In this document: piece by piece, positions 61,101 through 64,000 of the stretch
How the letters are laid out: each line of letters starts with the position of its first letter
Position numbering within the stretch: position 1 is the stretch's first letter
Assembly (NCBI RefSeq): GCF_901933205.1
Contig: NC_044600.1
Coordinates: forward strand, 13,058,501 to 13,122,500
From: Camarhynchus parvulus
Taxonomy: Eukaryota; Chordata; Aves; Passeriformes; Thraupidae
Direction: 5' to 3'
DNA: 64,000 nt
The notes under the pieces: generated by a model
What the model was told of the DNA's origin: nothing
Database searches by the model: none
What the model saw: the letters and a program-made list of their open reading frames with translations, nothing else
Made by a program: the position numbers and the translations under genes

Positions 61101-64000
61101 TTAACATTAGATTCTGTGAAGGACTAACAAAAATGCTTAAATGTGCTATTCTTTCTGAGTCAAACATCCTTTCTGTAGTGATTAGTATTGACTTCTTTTG
61201 ACTTCCTTCAGAAGAAAGAATAAATTGTAAGCCATTGCTTACGCCAAATATTGAGGTATAGTTAAACTCTATTTCTTCCATTCTCTCCCCTCTAAGTATC
61301 CATCACTGGTCTCAAATTTGGCCACTTACAGAATTGGAAAAAAAAAAAGTCCTTTTCCTCATTCTCCTGAATATTGATCTTCATTATGGAGCTTTGATTC
61401 TAACTTTTAATATCAGTAGTAGTACTGCTAACAATAAAAACATTTCCTATCTGCAGAAGTAGTCTGAATCAGAGTTAAAAGAAAATGTTATCAGATCATT
61501 GCTTTCTGTTTTTGCTATACACAAAATTCCTTAAATCTGGACTCTCAATTGTCCTTAAGGTGAAATAATCAAAAACTTTACATCAGGGAGCATGACAGGA
61601 TGGAAGGGGCATGCAGAGCAAACCACAATTTTTGTGTACACAGGGTGTTGAGAAGGGTTCTTGCAAGAGCTTCACAGCAGAGCAGAGCTAACCAGTGCTG
61701 GAGAGAGGCCTGAATCCCAGACCTTGAATGGCTGATTGCATTAGTCCATGTGAAATATTCAAGTCACAAAAATTCAGGCTGAGGATTACAGCTCGTCTTC
61801 TCTAAAAACGGGAACAAACATGCAGAAACTGCATAAAAAAACCCTGCCTAAATTGGCTTAATATAACATAACTAGTTCAGCATCAATGATGCTTAGTTCA
61901 AAATAACTGATATAACTGGAATAACATTCCAAGAGCAGCTTTATCTTGGAGCAAGGTAACCAAACTCCTTAAACTCAGCAGGCAAAAGTGAGGACCAAAA
62001 CTCCCCAGAGACCATGATTTGTTCTGGATGGACATTGTTGCTGCCTTCCATTTCTGTGAGGCTTTCAGTCTTAAATTCTGGAAAAGAAAGGATTTCAGGA
62101 GCCATTTCATGATAGAGGCTATTTGTGATCACTTTCTCTCAGCAGGACAAAGCTGCTCTCTCACCACTAACATAACCTACCACTTATCTGCAGCAGGCTT
62201 TCACAAAAATAGCTGAACTACTAAAACTATAGTTTTCTCATTCCCTGTCTTGAAATAAAAACAGGTGAAAACAGGGATGTCCCAAATTTTCAGAAAGGGG
62301 AGATTTGGCAGCGTAACCAGACTCTCCATATACATATCAACACTCATAGTTAGCATAAAGAAACCTGCAACTTGTGAGAACATAGACACAGGGAGTGACA
62401 TGTGCAAGGTATTCTCAACGAAACAGGTTTTTGGCATTGGAAAGAATGTGAAAAAGCCAAAACCACAGATATTTGTCCAGCATGGAATTACCAGACAAAA
62501 TTGGATCAGAACAAGCAGTTCCATGAACCTGGAGGAAGTGTTATTAGTATAAGGAATCTGCCACTGTGGAATGGATTTGTTATCCACAGTACAGAGTGGT
62601 GCAACAGAGACAGCCCAGTAAAGATGCAGAGGTACAAACCTCAAACGAACTCCAACCTCTGTCCCATGACAAGCCTAAACCCTGTCAACATGGCCATATT
62701 AAAATATTTCAGCCCTCAGACTGGGAGGTGAGAGCCCCTTCACAGTCCCTGAGCTGTTGCTGGCCATAAACTCACCATGCCTACACCACACTGGCCCTGC
62801 TGGTCCATAAACACCAAGCATTGCCAGGCAGGTTGTCAACATTTGCATGGCAAGTGAAGACATTCCAATAATTGACTTAGTGAGTTGCAGACACTGGCAA
62901 AGAAGTCTTATCTCTGCCATTGATATTGCTATGAAATAACTGAAAAATGAACAGCAAGGTTCATTACTAAAAGAAAAAAAAGAAAATTCAAATCAGAAGT
63001 AGCCAGCCACCCATATCCCAGGGAACTTGTAATAACAGTGTTTTCTGCAGGACATATTAGTTAGAAATTCAGGGAAAAATGTAAAATATTTTATAATTTA
63101 TATGGTATATACATACCGCTGAGTATGAGGAATTCTTTCTGCATGAAAAGCCTGCAAGTGGCACCTCATTAAACAGGACCTAGACTTAATCTAACTTAGA
63201 ACAGATAAAAAAGAAAGGATTCATATGAAGCTATACTGCCTGGGGGTTTAATCTCAAAGCTTTTGAGTATAATGAATGAATTAAGTAGGGCAAGTGATTA
63301 ACAACAAAGAAGTGATCACATAATAAAAACAGAAATAGTACTGAATTTAGAGCAATGTTTCCATTGTTTATGGACAAGATCCTGCTGTGCTATTTTTATT
63401 GTTTTAACTCTTAAAGAATAGGCAAGCTAGATGACAGCACATGTTCTCCAGGTTGGGATGGAGGGATGTCAGAAAATGCCACGAGCACAATTCCTAATGA
63501 TGCATAAATAATGGACTGTTCTGATATCAATATTTGCATCATTATGAGAATAAAACCAGTCTGCAGGACTCACCAGTATTTTGGAACATATTTCTCTTAA
63601 TGATGTAAGAATGGGATAAACACCATCAGAATGATGATGCTTTATATTCTGGAGGTGCTGCAGCTGCTCTGCCCCTCAGCTGGAGCAGCAGGAGGCACAG
63701 GTGGAACAAGGTGCCAGAGCTCAGCGGCTGAACCTGCAGCACCCCAAGCTGCCAGGGCTGAGGCTGGGCTGCCTCTGCTTGCAAACCTCCTGACTCAGCC
63801 AGGGACAAGCTCACACTGACACATCCCAGGGCTCTGCTGGGGCTGCTGCTTGAACTGGCATCACTCAAATTAAACTGACTGCCAATTGATGCAAGCCAGC
63901 TCTCATCAGGGTGGATATGAGGTGCAGACAGGTGCAAAGCAGTGCACACCTCCCCTCAGCTACAGCCCAAGGTAAATCATGGAACACTGTGGCTGTCAGT
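58134..64000. other. AT-rich non-coding DNA; no gene recognised
   Basis: The longest open frame is 147 codons on the minus strand (62201-62644). It is rich in hydrophobic residues but overlaps plus-strand frames of 95-109 codons and matches no family I know. An A-rich tract lies at about 58600-58626. The last 350 bases are GC-richer (about 63640-63840), with short open frames on both strands. No transposon was recognised. Confidence 0.5.

Noticed and set aside
62201..62644. 147-codon hydrophobic minus-strand open frame as a membrane or retroviral envelope protein
   Set aside because: Hydrophobicity follows from T-rich codons. Plus-strand frames overlap it, and no envelope or other family motif and no LTRs are visible nearby.

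Overview
The window reads as one continuous stretch of non-coding vertebrate nuclear DNA, most probably from a bird. Three short 5'-truncated CR1 LINE tails of the avian type, and one older degraded CR1-like tail, are the only interspersed repeats I recognise. I see no mammalian-type SINEs or L1. Base composition is mostly AT-rich, CpG is scarce outside a few patches, and repeat density is low. I infer a bird genome (a passerine would fit), but the sequence alone does not fix the species.

I find no protein-coding gene I would defend. The longest ORFs outside repeats are about 140-180 codons. ORFs of that size are expected by chance in 64 kb read in six frames at this composition. None shows a domain, a family motif or a run of well-bounded exons. 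The three ORFs above 400 codons at 51.1-52.4 kb all come from one 23-bp minisatellite whose unit lacks stop codons in every forward frame. No tRNA, rRNA, known microRNA or CRISPR array was recognised. The window is probably intergenic or lies inside a large intron.

Layout. The first ~85 bases are very GC- and CpG-rich and look like the edge of a CpG island whose body lies to the left. From 0.1 to 22.6 kb the DNA is AT-rich and single-copy, with one CR1 tail at 7.6-7.8 kb, a homeodomain/forkhead-motif-rich patch at 13.45-13.65 kb and a few low-complexity tracts. From 22.6 to 24.1 kb there are two GC-rich patches about 0.8 kb apart. The first has a duplicated 37-bp block, an AP-1-like site and a TATA-like site. 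The second has a tandem 28-bp duplication and a CTCF-like motif. A CR1 tail keeping the end of its reverse-transcriptase frame follows at 24.34-24.52 kb. From 24.5 to 51.2 kb there is AT-rich DNA with an ancient CR1-like tail (31.4-31.7 kb), a (ATGCC/GTGCC)n array (34.7-34.8 kb), a heptanucleotide array (36.27 kb), a well-bounded cryptic exon candidate (46.26-46.32 kb) and an inverted CR1 tail (47.98-48.23 kb). The ~1 kb minisatellite fills 51.18-52.19 kb. The rest to 64 kb is AT-rich single-copy DNA with one 30-bp tandem duplication at 58.07 kb.

I found no new multi-gene system. The items most worth a second look are the three-frame-open minisatellite and its higher-order units, the CpG-rich left edge, the two GC-rich patches near 22.6-24.1 kb, the exon candidate at 46.26 kb and the motif-dense patch at 13.5 kb. 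Splice-site, CTCF, forkhead, TATA and G-quadruplex calls were made by eye against consensus motifs and have not been scored. CR1 assignments rest on recalled family consensus, not on a database search.
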